From Channallabes apus (lineage: Eukaryota; Chordata; Actinopteri; Siluriformes; Clariidae), in the NCBI GenBank assembly GCA_030522415.1, contig CM060131.1:682001-746000 (forward strand): a stretch of DNA of 64,000 nucleotides, in the 5' to 3' direction. Numbering within the stretch: the first letter of the stretch is position 1; every line of letters begins with the position of its first letter. The notes beneath the pieces were generated by a model. The model was not told the origin of the DNA. It ran no database searches and saw nothing but the letters and a program-made list of their open reading frames with translations. Made by a program: the position numbers and the translations under genes. Positions 1-10,339 of the stretch are shown here, in pieces.

Positions 1-395
1 AGCAAAATTGAGACGAGCCTTAATGTTCTTTTTGCTTAAAAGTGGTTTGCGCCTTGGAAATCTGCCATGCAGGCCGTTTTTGCCCAGTCTCTTTCTTATG
101 GTGGAGTCGTGAACACTGACCTTAATTGAGGCAAGTGAGGCCTGCAGTTCTTTAGATGTTGTCCTGGGGACTTTTGTGGCCTCTCGGATGAGTCGTCTCT
201 GTGCTCTTGGGGTAATTTTGGTCGGCCGGCCACTCCTGGGAAGGTTCACCACTGATCCATGTTTTTGCCATTTGTGGATAATGGCTCTCACTGTGGTTCG
301 CTGGAATCCCAAAGCTTTAGAAATGGCTTTATAACCTTTACCAGACTGATAGATCTCAATTACTTTTGTTCCTGAATTTCTTTGGATCTTGGCAT
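1..395 (-). pseudogene. Tc1 transposase, N-terminal part, broken
   Basis: The minus-strand translation gives the helix-turn-helix DNA-binding region of a Tc1 transposase (motifs TTVRAIIHKWQKHGSVVNLP and STIRKRLGKNGLHGRF). The ancestral start would be the ATG at 395-393. Compared with the intact copy at 48835-49857, ten bases are missing just after the first codons (about position 371), which shifts the frame. The catalytic half lies outside the window. It cannot make a working transposase as it stands. Confidence 0.85.
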
Positions 396-774
396 GATGT
401 CTAGCTTTTGAGGTGCTTTTGGTCTACTTCTCTGTGTCAGGTAGCTCCTATTTAAGTGATTTCTTGATTGAAACAGGTGTGGCAGTAATCAGGCCTGGGG
501 GTGACTACAGAAATTGAACTCAGGTGTGATAAACCACAGTTAAGTTATTTTTTAACAAGGGGGGCAATCACTTTTTCACACAGGGCCATGTAGATTTGGA
601 GTTTTTTTAATCCCTTAATAACGTAAACCTTCATTTAAAAACTGCATTTTGTGTTCAATTATGTTATCTTTGACTAATAGTTGACGGTTTTTGATGAGCA
701 GAAACATTTAAGTGTGACAAAAATGCAAAAGAATAAGAAATCAGGAAGGGGGCAAATAGTTTTTCACACCACTG
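1..774 (-). mobile_element. Tc1-like transposon, right-hand part, cut by window edge
   Basis: The element ends at CACCACTG followed by a TA target dinucleotide (775-776). The same right terminus closes the complete copy at 25370-26979, of which this is an apparently identical duplicate (offset 26,205). The outer inverted repeat (~560-774) contains the inner direct-repeat motif GTGTGAAAAAGTGATTGCCC in reverse, so the ends are of the IR/DR type. The rest of the element lies left of the window. Confidence 0.93.
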
Positions 775-775
775 T

Positions 776-2690
776 ATAGCCTTGTACACAAACATTTAAT
801 TTATAAAATTTAGTTTTTACACACAGCAGTTAAAAATATGGACCAATGCTAGTCACATCAGACAGCAGTTAGCAATACATCAACTATATTCTGAATAAAC
901 GGCAAGCATAATTTTAATAAACCACAAAAATAATTTCTCTCTTCAAATTATTTTTCTTCTAGCACTTTCCTCAGTCACATAACTGACTGAAAGGGTTAAT
1001 CATGCAGCTCATTGTGCAGTTCTCTTTCAAAAGACTCTGACAAAATCACTTATTCCTGCAGTAACACTCTTTCACACAATACAGGTCTAATATATAGCCT
1101 TGTACACAAACATTTAATTTATAAAATTTAGTTTTTACACACAGCAGTTAAAAATATGGACCAATGCTAGTCACATCAGGCAGCAGTTAGCAATATATCA
1201 ACTATATTCTGAATAAACGGCAAGCATAAGTTCTTACAAACTACAAAAATAATTTTTCTCTTCAAATAATTTTCTTCTAGCACTTTCCTCAGTCACATGA
1301 CTGACTGAAAGGGGGAATCATGCAGCTCATTGTGCAGTTCTCTGACAAAATCACTTATTCCTGCAGTAACACTCTTTCACACAATACAGGTCTAATATAT
1401 AGCCTTGTACACAAACATTTAATTTATAAAATTTAGTTTTTACACACAGCAGTTAAAAATATGGACCAATGCTAGTCACATCAGACAGCAGTTAGCAATA
1501 CATCAACTATATTCTGAATAAACGGCAAGCATAATTTTAATAAACCACAAAAATAATTTTTCTCTTCAAATTATTTTTCTTCTAGCACTTTCCTCAGTCA
1601 CATAACTGACTGAAAGGGTTAATCATGCAGCTCATTGTGCAGTTCTCTTTCAAAAGACTCTGACAAAATCACTTATTCCTGCAGTAACACTCTTTCACAC
1701 AATACAGGTCTAATATATAGCCTTGTACACAAACATTTAATTTATAAAATTTAGTTTTTACACACAGCAGTTAAAAATATGGACCAATGCTAGTCACATC
1801 AGGCAGCAGTTAGCAATATATCAACTATATTCTGAATAAACGGCAAGCATAAGTTCTTACAAACTACAAAAATAATTTTTCTCTTCAAATAATTTTCTTC
1901 TAGCACTTTCCTCAGTCACATGACTGACTGAAAGGGGGAATCATGCAGCTCATTGTGCAGTTCTCTGACAAAATCACCTACTCCTGCAATAACACTCTTT
2001 CACACAATACAGGTCTAATATATAGCCTTGTACACAAACATTTAATTTATAAAATTTAGTTTTTACACACAACAGTTAAAAAAATGGACCAATGCTAGTC
2101 ACATCAGGCAGCAGTTAGCAATACATCAACTATATTCTGAATAAACGGCAAGCATAAGTTTTTACAAACTACAAAAATAATTTTTCTCTTCAAATTATTT
2201 TCTTCTAGCACTTTCCTCAGTCACATGACTGACTGAAAGGGGGAATCATGCAGCTCATTGTGCAGTTCTCTGACAAAATCACTTATTCCTGCAGTAACAC
2301 TCTTTTTCACACAATACAGGTCTAATATATAGCCTTGTACACAAACATTTAATTTATAAAATTTAGTTTTTACACACAGCAGTTAAAAATATGGACCAAT
2401 GCTAGTCACATCAGGCAGCAGTTAGCAATATATCAACTATATTCTGAATAAACGGCAAGCATAATTTTAATAAACCACAAAAATAATTTCTCTCTTCAAA
2501 TTATTTTTCTTCTAGCACTTTCCTCAGTCACATAACTGACTGAAAGGGTTAATCATGCAGCTCATTGTGCAGTTCTCTTTCAAAAGACTCTGACAAAATC
2601 ACTTATTCCTGCAATAACACTCTGTTTCACACAATACAGGTCTAATATATAGTCTTGTACACAAACATTTAATTTATCAAATGTATTTTT
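776..2690. repeat. Tandem array of alternating ~318-bp and ~305-bp units
   Basis: The motif ATAGCCTTGTACAC recurs at 776, 1094, 1399, 1717, 2022, 2329 and 2649 (last copy AGTC). Spacings are 318, 305, 318, 305, 307 and 320. The 305-bp type lacks a 13-base insert (TTTCAAAAGACTC) and carries GGGGGAATC where the long type has GGGTTAATC. The regular alternation means the real repeat is a ~623-bp dimer. The Tc1 element at the left edge inserted into a TA within one unit. No coding potential is seen. Confidence 0.92.
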
Positions 2691-2890
2691 TACACACAGC
2701 AGGTAAAAATATGAACTTGTTCACCTTACCTCAAAGAAGATTCTCCGCGGGTGTGCGGTCTCACGAGCTGTATAACCATATCGCTCAGCCAATCAGCCAA
2801 GTTCAAGGGCGGGCCGTCTCCGGGCCGTCTCCAGGCAGTGTCACAGCGTTGCTCAGCCAATCAGAAGCACATACTTCAGTTCAAACTTTA
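2690..2890 (-). promoter_or_regulatory. CCAAT-box module with splice-donor-like end (minus strand)
   Basis: Two copies of CAGCCAATCAG lie at 2786-2796 and 2854-2864; read on the minus strand they are CTGATTGGCTG, the NF-Y type. GC-rich sequence (GGGCGGGCC) lies between them. About 55 bases downstream on the minus strand is GAG|GTAAGG, with the intron side starting at 2729. This looks like a TATA-less promoter plus a short leader exon. Related modules lie at ~24074-24160 and ~24436-24520, and a duplicate at 28895-29095. The promoter and exon roles are inferred from motifs only. Confidence 0.4.
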
Positions 2891-2891
2891 A

Positions 2892-3613
2892 CCCTCTGAG
2901 GTCCGCGAACGCATATATGCGTTTTGAGGCGTTTTCCCCTGATGACGCCAATAAGAACTTAAATTACGCTTTCAGTTTTGATCGTACAGACAAGATCTAT
3001 ATATTAATCGAATCTGTAAAGTGTCTACTTTCATTTGTATGCACACATGTTAAAAATAAAACTTTGTGCATTAATAAAATACATAAAGTAAACCGGGTGC
3101 GCTTTCAGCCGTCTCAGTCTCCGCGAAAATCTTTTTGAAACACGTCACTAAAATGAACTGAAACTCCGCGAATACTGCACACACAGACATGAGAAATATA
3201 TCTATAGAAAGCTTAAAGGGTCTACTTTTAAATGATGCAAGTCACAGTGAAAACAAATAATCTGCTTTTATGTAATCCGTATGAAAGTAAGGAGTGGTAC
3301 AGATTCTCGTGTATCGGCTCATTACAGCTAATGCGCTCCCGCCTCCCTGCGCGCGCTGTTCATATGGAAATGAACTGAGGTGAGGCAAAACTTACTAACC
3401 ACGCATAATATTTTTTTCCTCAAAAATGCAAACACATACATTCATTTTGGTCATATGTTGTTGTAGAACAGTTTGTACTGATTACAAGAAAAATACAGCT
3501 TGGTCAATAATATATTATAAGTAGCTGAAAAAAGCACAAATATCAGAGCATGTCCAAACATCTCAATTGTCCAAACACATGTCCAAACATCTCCCCAAAA
3601 TCACCTCAGAGGG
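2892..3613. mobile_element. piggyBac-type MITE (722 bp) flanked by TTAA
   Basis: The left end is TTAA-CCCTCTGAGGT (TTAA at 2888-2891) and the right end ACCTCAGAGGG-TTAA (TTAA at 3614-3617). That is a TTAA target duplication with 11-bp inverted termini, as expected for piggyBac. There is no transposase inside. The segment ~3110-3300 is closely related to sequence in both arms of the palindrome at 50565-50730 and 56225-56405, which there precedes a possible transposase first exon. This is therefore probably a non-autonomous derivative of that family. Two short open frames here are not credible genes. Confidence 0.82.
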
Positions 3614-3617
3614 TTAA

Positions 3618-4229
3618 CCTAGTCATGCAGCTTTACTCTTTCTTAAATATGTGGAAAAGGGTAGTCTTCATACACATTCACATTTCATCCATCCTTTCAT
3701 AATTTCTTTTGATTGTGTGAAGCTGCTTTTTAACAATGATAATTGTTAAAAGCACCATGCAAATAAAATTGAATTTAAGTGAAAAATCTACAGAGTTTTG
3801 CACAACACATAAATGACATTAAAATAAGTATTATAATGTCTATTCAATGTTCTGATGCACAGATAAATGTCATGCAAAATGGTTGTTAGGGTACTCTGTT
3901 TTGTAGCTAGGGAGTAGCTTGGCACATGTTATTGAAGAAATCAAAGGCTATCTGACCATTTTGATTCATACACATTTATTGGGGTTCACCCACATGCTGG
4001 GTTGTGGCTTGACAACTTCACAATGATCCTGAGAGACAGGTTGCTTGCCTGAATGAAATGAGTCCACCCTGCTAACATGATGCTGACATGATTAGCTGTT
4101 GCTAGCATGGTTTTATATATAGCATCATCTTAGCGATATTTTAATGATCTTGCTAGCAACATGATAGGTAAGTAAAGTCAAGTGCTAAGTTTTAAACTCT
4201 GAGTGAGAAAGAGCGAGACTGGTTATCAA
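3618..4229. other. Spacer with an AATAAAATTGAATT tail and TAGC motifs
   Basis: No gene is seen. A segment ending AAGCACCATGCAAATAAAATTGAATTTAAG (3741-3780, quoted in part) resembles the 3' tail of dispersed fish repeats. From ~4060 the sequence becomes GCTAACATGATGCTGACATG-like, the edge of the minisatellite family described at 5946-6700. Confidence 0.5.
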
Positions 4230-5945
4230 TAATCAGCTGTGGGGGCAAGCACACTCCACCTGGTCAGACACAGAGATCACCGGGAGTGGCAGGAACGTCC
4301 AGACTACAACATATTGAATCCTCATGCCCGTAGAGTGTATTATGCTGACGTGGTGACAGTGTAAAGACACCCTCCGACACCCGCCGAAGGTAAATTTCAG
4401 CTGAAAAATTTGCAATTGTGAACGGCAAAAAGGAATTAAGCTGTCAAACAAATGCTTCCCAATGGAGAACTGTAGGTCTAATCGCAAAAATTCGTTCACG
4501 CTGTTTGGCAGGAGCTTCCAGACTATAACATATTGAATTCTCATGCCCATAGAGTGTATTAAACTGACATGGCAACAGTGTAAAGACGCCCTCCGACACC
4601 CGCCGATGGTAAATTTCTGCTGAAAAATGAGCATTTTTGAATGGCAAACAGGAATGAACCTCACAAACAAATGCTTCCCAATGGAGAACCGTAGCTCCGA
4701 TCGCAAGAATTCTTTCATCGGGAGTGCCAGGAACATTCAGACTACAGCATATTGAATTATCATGCCCATATAGTGTATTATACTAATCTGGCAACAGTGT
4801 AAAGACACCCTGCTAACATGATGCTCACATGATTAACTGTTGTTAGCATGATTATATGTAGCATCATTTTAGCGATATTTTCATGATCTTGCTAGTAACA
4901 TGCTAATCAGCTTAACACCATGCTAGCAACATGCTAATCACATAAAGAGCAAAAAGCCAATATAGTTAAGTAAAGTAAACTGCTAAGCTTTAAACTCTGA
5001 GTGAGAAGAGAGAGACTGTTTATCAATAATCAGCTGTGGAGACTTGTTACTATAGTGACTCCTGTCAGTGGGGGGGGGGACATGCATACTCCTCCTGGTC
5101 AGACACAGAGAGCGGCAAACAGGATTTAAGCTCTCAAACAAATGCTTCCCAATGGAGAACCGTCGGTCCGATCGCAAAAAATCTTTCATCGGGAGTGGCA
5201 GGAACATTCAGACTACAGCATATTGAATTCTCATGCCCGTAGAGTGTATGATACTGATCTGGCAACAGTGTAAAGACACCCTGCGACACCCTGCGATGGC
5301 AAACTTCTGCTGAAAATTGAGCAAATTTGAACGGCAAACAGGAATTACGCTCTCAAACAAATGTTTCTCAATAGAACGACTTACTGTATGACCGATCTCC
5401 AAAATTCTTTCAACGTGAGTGGCAGGAACTTCCAGACTACAACATATCGAATTCTCATGCCCGTAGAGCACATTATATTGATGTGGCAACAGTGTAAAGA
5501 CACCCTCCGACACCCGCCAATGGTAAATTTCTGCTGAAAAATGAGGTGTTTTGAACAGTAAACAGGAATTAACCTCGCAAACAAATGCTTCCCGACGGAA
5601 TACCGTAGGTCGGAGCACAGAAATTCTTTCACCCTGAGTGGCAGGAACTTCCAGACTACAACAAATTGAATCCTCATGCCCGTAGACTGCATTATACTGA
5701 TGTGGCGACAGAATAAAGCCACCTTGCGACACCGTTGTTAAATTTGAGGCGAAAATTTAGCAGTTTTGATTGCAAACAGGAACGAAGCTCTCAAACAAAC
5801 ACTTCCCAATGGAGAACCGTAGGTCCGATCACAAAATTTGTTCACCGTGAGTGACAGGCACTTCCGGACTACAACATATTGAATCCTCGGGCCCGTATAT
5901 TGTATAGTACTGACGTGGTGACAGTGTAAAGTCACCCTCCAATAT
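4230..5945. repeat. ~219-bp satellite array
   Basis: Monomers are marked by CCAGACTACAACATATTGAA at 4300, 4520, 4739, 5210, 5434, 5653 and 5866, giving spacings of mostly 213-224. One gap (4810-5110) is filled with TAGC minisatellite and a poly-G run. Because 219 is a multiple of three, minus-strand frames stay open across monomers and give repetitive ~73-residue translations (e.g. 4233-4736, 5208-5732). I treat these as by-products. The same monomer occurs in both arms of the palindrome at ~47940-48190 and ~57100-57375. Confidence 0.88.
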
Positions 5946-6700
5946 TTAATTTAGCACTCTAGCATCATGTTAGCGACATTATAAAGAAGTGGCCAACAAC
6001 ATGCTAATGTAGGTAGCATAAAGCTAGCAACATGCTAATCGGCTAAATGTCATGCTAGCAACATGCTAATTACAATAGCATCATTCTACACATGTAATTA
6101 GCGAAATGCCACCAAAGTTAACATAATGCTAGCGACATGCTAATCGCGTTAGCATCATGCTAGCGATGTGCTGAGGTCATTAGCATAATGCTAGCGAAAT
6201 GCTAATATCGTTAGCATAATGCTAGCGAAATGCTAATCACGTTAGCATAATGCTAACAGCATGCTAATGAGGGTGCTAGGGGGCATGGCTAATGAGCATG
6301 ATGATAAATGCAAAAGAGTGATTGGTTGCCTGAGTCGAATGAACTTTCCCCCGTGTCGCTATGACAGTCGGGTCCAAAGTTAAATCAATGTCAAGTCTCT
6401 GAGCAGTTACTAAACGTCATGCTAGCAACATGCTAATTACACTAGCAGCATTCTACACATGTAATTAGCGAAATGCCACCAAAGTTAGCATAATGCTAGC
6501 GACATGCTAATCGCGTTAGCATCATGCTAGCGATGTGGTGATGTAATTAGCATAATGCTGGCGACATGCTAATATCGTCAGCATCATGCTAGCAAAATGA
6601 TAATCGCGTTAATATCATGCTAATAGCATGCTACCGAGGGTGCTAGGGGGCGTGGCTAATGAGCATGAGGATAAATGCAAAAGAGTGATTGGTTGCCTGA
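5946..6700. repeat. TAGC-rich self-complementary minisatellite
   Basis: This is built from short units such as TTAGCATAATGCTAGCGACATGCTAA, which largely read the same on both strands, with a period near 30 bp. A longer block, minisatellite followed by a ~110-bp linker containing AAAGAGTGATTGGTTGCC, is present twice (~5990-6410 and ~6415-6760). This makes a higher-order repeat of ~370-400 bp. No coding potential. Confidence 0.88.
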
Positions 6701-6764
6701 GTTTAATGAACTTTCCCCCGTGTCTCTACGACAGTCGGTTCCAAAGTTAAATCAATGTCAAGTC

Positions 6765-9700
6765 TATGAGCGGTTAATTGCCCCCTGCGGTGAGGGACCA
6801 GTGGCAATTAACCGCCCAGCCCTGAGCAAAGTCATAGCACCCCACCCCCTGATAAGCCGCACGATATGACAACTGATTCATGGGTGTATGACAAACGGTG
6901 TGGGAATAGCGGTTAAAATGATGAGTCTATGAGAGTTTAATTGCCCCCTGCGGGGGCAATTAACCGCCCAGCCCCTCAGAGGAGTCACTGCACCCCCCTC
7001 CCCGATAAGCCGTACGATTTGACACCTCGTTCAAGGGTCTACGACGAACGGTGAGGGACCAGCGGTTAATTGCCCCCTGCGGGGGCAATTAACCAGCCGA
7101 GTCCTGAGAAAAGTCATACCACCCCATTCCCAAACAAGCTGCATGGTTTAACACCTCATTCATGGGCCTATAAAAAACACAGTCAAAGCTGGTCTCAATG
7201 TTATGTCTACGAGCGGTAAATTGCCCCCTGCGGGGGCAATTAACCGCCCAGCCCCTCAGAGAGGTCACTGCACACCCCTCCCGGATAAGACGCACGATAT
7301 TACACCTCATTCAAGGGTATACGACAAATGGTGAGGGACCAGCGGTTAATTGCCCCCTGCCGGGGCAATTAACCACCCCAGCCCTGAGAAAAGACATTGC
7401 ACCCCATTCCCGAACAAGCTGCACGGTTTGACACCACATTCAACGGTCTACGACAAATGCTGCTGGACTAGCGGTTAATTGCCCCCTGCTGGGGCAATTA
7501 ACAGCCCAGCCCCTCAGAGGGGTCACTGCACACCCCTGCCGGATAAGACGCACGATATGACACCTCATTCATGGGCCTATGACATACGGTGTTGTTCTAG
7601 CAGTTAATTGCCCCCTGCGGGGGCAATTAACCGCTCGCCCTCAGTAGTATCATACAACCCCATGCCCGAATGAGGCGAACGGTTTGACACCTCATTCAAG
7701 GGTCTACGACAAATGGTGCTGGACTAGCGGATAATTGCCCCCTGCGGGGGCAATTAACCGCCCAGCCCCTCAGACAGGTCACTGCACACCCCTCCCGGAT
7801 AAGACGCACGATATGACACCTCATTCATGGGCCTACGACATACGGTGTTGTTCTAGCAGTTAATTGCCCCATGCGGGGGGCAATTAATCACCCGCCCTCA
7901 GTAGTATCATTTAACCCCATGACCGAATGAGGCGAACGGTTTGACACCTCATTCAAGGGTCAACGACAAACTCAGGCAAAGCTGATCTCAATGTTAAGTC
8001 TATGAGTGGTCAAATGCCCCCTGTGGGGGCAATTGACCACCCCAGCCCTGAGAAAAGACATTGCACCCCATTCCCGAACAAGCTGCACGGTTTGACACCA
8101 CATTCAAGGGTCTACGACAAATGGTGCAGGAATAGCGGTTAATTGCCCCCAGCTGGGGCAATTAACAGACCAGCCCCTCAGAGAGATCACTGCACACCCC
8201 TGCCGGATAAGACGCACGATATGACACCTCATTCATGGGCCTACGACATACGGTGTTGTTCTAGCAGTTAATTGCCCCCTGCTGGGGCAATTAACCGCCC
8301 GCCCTCAGTAGTATCATATAACCCCATGCCCGAATGAGGCGAACGGGTTGACACCTTATTCAAGGGTCAACGACAAACTCAGGCAAAGCTGATCTCAATG
8401 TTAAGTCTATGAGTGGTCAATTGCCCCCTGCGGGGGCAATTGACCACCCCAGCCCTGAGAAAAGACATTGCACCCCATTCCCGAACAAGCTGCACGGTTT
8501 GACACCACATTCAAGGGTCTACGACAAATGGTGCAGGAATAGCGGTTAATTGCCCCCAGCTGGGGCAATTAACAGACCAGCCCCTCAGAGAGATCACTGC
8601 ACACCCCTGCCGGATAAGACGCACGATATGACACCTCATTCATGGGCCTACGACATACGGTGTTGTTCTAGCAGTTAATTGCCCCCTGCTGGGGCAATTA
8701 ACCGCCCGCCCTCAGTAGTATCACATAACCCCATGCCCGAATGAGGCGAACGGGTTGACACCTCATTCAAGGGTCTACGACAAACTCAGGCAAAGCTGAT
8801 CTCAATGTTAAGTCTATGAGTGGTCAATTGCCCCCTGCGGGGGCAATTAACCACCCCAGCCCTGAGATAAGCCATTGCACACCATTCCCGAACAAGCTGC
8901 ACAGTTTGATACCTCATCCATGGGCCTACAAAAAACTCAGTCAAATCTTCTCTCAATATTATGTCTATGAGCGGTCAATTGCCCCCCTCCCGGATAAGAC
9001 GCACGATATGACACATCATTCATGGGCCTACGACATACGGTGTTGTTCTAGCAGTTAATTGCCCCCTGCGGGGGCAATTAACCGCCCGCCCTCAGTAGTA
9101 TCATATAACCCCATGCCCGAATGAGGCGAACGGTTTGTCACCTCATTCAAGGGTCTACGACAAACTCAGGCAAAGCTGATCTCTATGTTAACTGTATGAG
9201 TGCTTAATTGCCCCCTGCGGGGGCAATTAACCGCCCAGCCCCTCAGAAAAGGCATAACACCCCATCCCCGAACCAGCCGAACGGTTTGACACCTCATTCA
9301 TGGGCCTACAAAAGATACAGTCAAAGCTGGTCTCAATGCTAAGTCAACGAGCGGTCAATTGCCCCCTGCGGGGGCAATTAACCGCCCAGCCCTGAGCAAA
9401 GTCATTGCACCCGACCCCCGGACAAGCCGCACGATATGACACCTCATTCATGGGTGTATGATAAACGGTGCAGGAATAGCGGTTAAAATGTTAAGTCTAT
9501 GAGAGTTTAATTGCCCCCTGCTGGGGCAATTAACTGGCCAGCCCTGAGCAAAGTCATAGCACCCCACCCCTGGACAAGCCGCACGATTTGACACCTCATT
9601 CACGGGTCCATGACAAGCGGTGCGGGACTAGCCATGAAATTGTTACGTCTATGTGCGATTAATTGCCCCCTGCGGGGGCAATTAACCGCCCAGCCCCTCA

Positions 9701-10023
9701 GAAAAGGCATAGCACCCCATCCCTGAACCAGCCGAACGGTTTGACACCTCATTCATGGGTCTGCGACAAACTAATTCTTCGATTAATACCCCATTATAAG
9801 CCAATGGGGCAATTTTGGGGACCTCTTTTGCCCCGGGGGTAGAACTTATACCCTTGTGCGGGGTATCCTCTGACAAAGGTTGCAAACCTCTTCAAAGGTG
9901 GTGAATTTCACGTTTCTACAAGATTCCCTCCCTGCACTACAATCCGTGAAAGTTGGCCTCAATGTTAAGTCAATGGGATTTTCGGGGTGGTTTATTGCCC
10001 CCTGCGGGGGCAATAAACCACCC
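6765..10023. repeat. Hairpin-bearing tandem array, block A (~22 hairpins)
   Basis: Units of ~125-155 bp each centre on a near-perfect inverted repeat, AATTGCCCCC-TGC-GGGGGCAATT, extended outward to stems of 14-18 bp. Examples lie at ~6945, 7053, 7205, 7340, 7471, 7600, 7726, 7855, 8005, 8132, 8262, 8413-8447, 8540, 8670, 8818, 9050, 9200, 9350, 9505, 9655 and 9985-10023. Linkers carry conserved motifs such as GACACCTCATTCATGGGCC and GATAAGACGCACGATATGAC. The hairpin near 6775 is split by 14 inserted bases and the one near 8975 has lost its right arm. Outer stem bases vary in matched pairs (see findings). A higher-order ~410-bp unit (8005-8412, 8413-8820) repeats as a trimer. Confidence 0.95.
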
Positions 10024-10129
10024 ACCCCTTAGAAAAGTCATAGCACCCCATTCCCGATTAGGCCGCACGTTTTGACACCCCATTCATGGGTCTAAGACAA
10101 ACGGTGCGGGACTAGTTACGCGCCGAACT

Positions 10130-10260
10130 TTTGTACGGAAGAAGAAGAAGAATAAAAAAAAAAAAAATAAGTATGCAAGATAACAATAGTGATGCTTTTC
10201 AAGCACCACTAACTAGAGAGGTACATTTCCTGAAGAAAATGTGAGTGGTGCTTGACGTGG
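10130..10260. repeat. GAA/poly-A tract and 11-bp inverted repeat between array blocks
   Basis: The GAAGAAGAAGAATAAAA low-complexity run is followed by CAAGCACCACT (10200-10210) and its inverse AGTGGTGCTTG (10244-10254). The loop contains 18 bases (10213-10230) that are absent from the second copy after 36417. A related block follows array block B near 12090-12170. Confidence 0.75.
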
Positions 10261-10339
10261 CAAGTTAACACGAGGCTAGCTAATCAGCTTAACTCCATGA
10301 TAGGAACATGGTAATCATGTTAAGTGCGCAAAGAAAAGT

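Noticed and set aside
2681..3138. Two small open frames (72 and 73 codons), duplicated at 28886-29343
   Set aside because: They lie across the CCAAT module and the piggyBac MITE, and show no family resemblance or coding bias. Identity between copies comes from the segmental duplication, not selection.
4233..5935. Minus-strand frames of 65-174 codons with 73-residue repeats
   Set aside because: The satellite period is ~219 bp, a multiple of three, so any open unit stays open across monomers, in two overlapping frames at once. No start context or protein features.
6765..10023. CRISPR-like array
   Set aside because: The repeated units are long, the intervening sequence is itself conserved and the genome is vertebrate. 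There are no cas genes.
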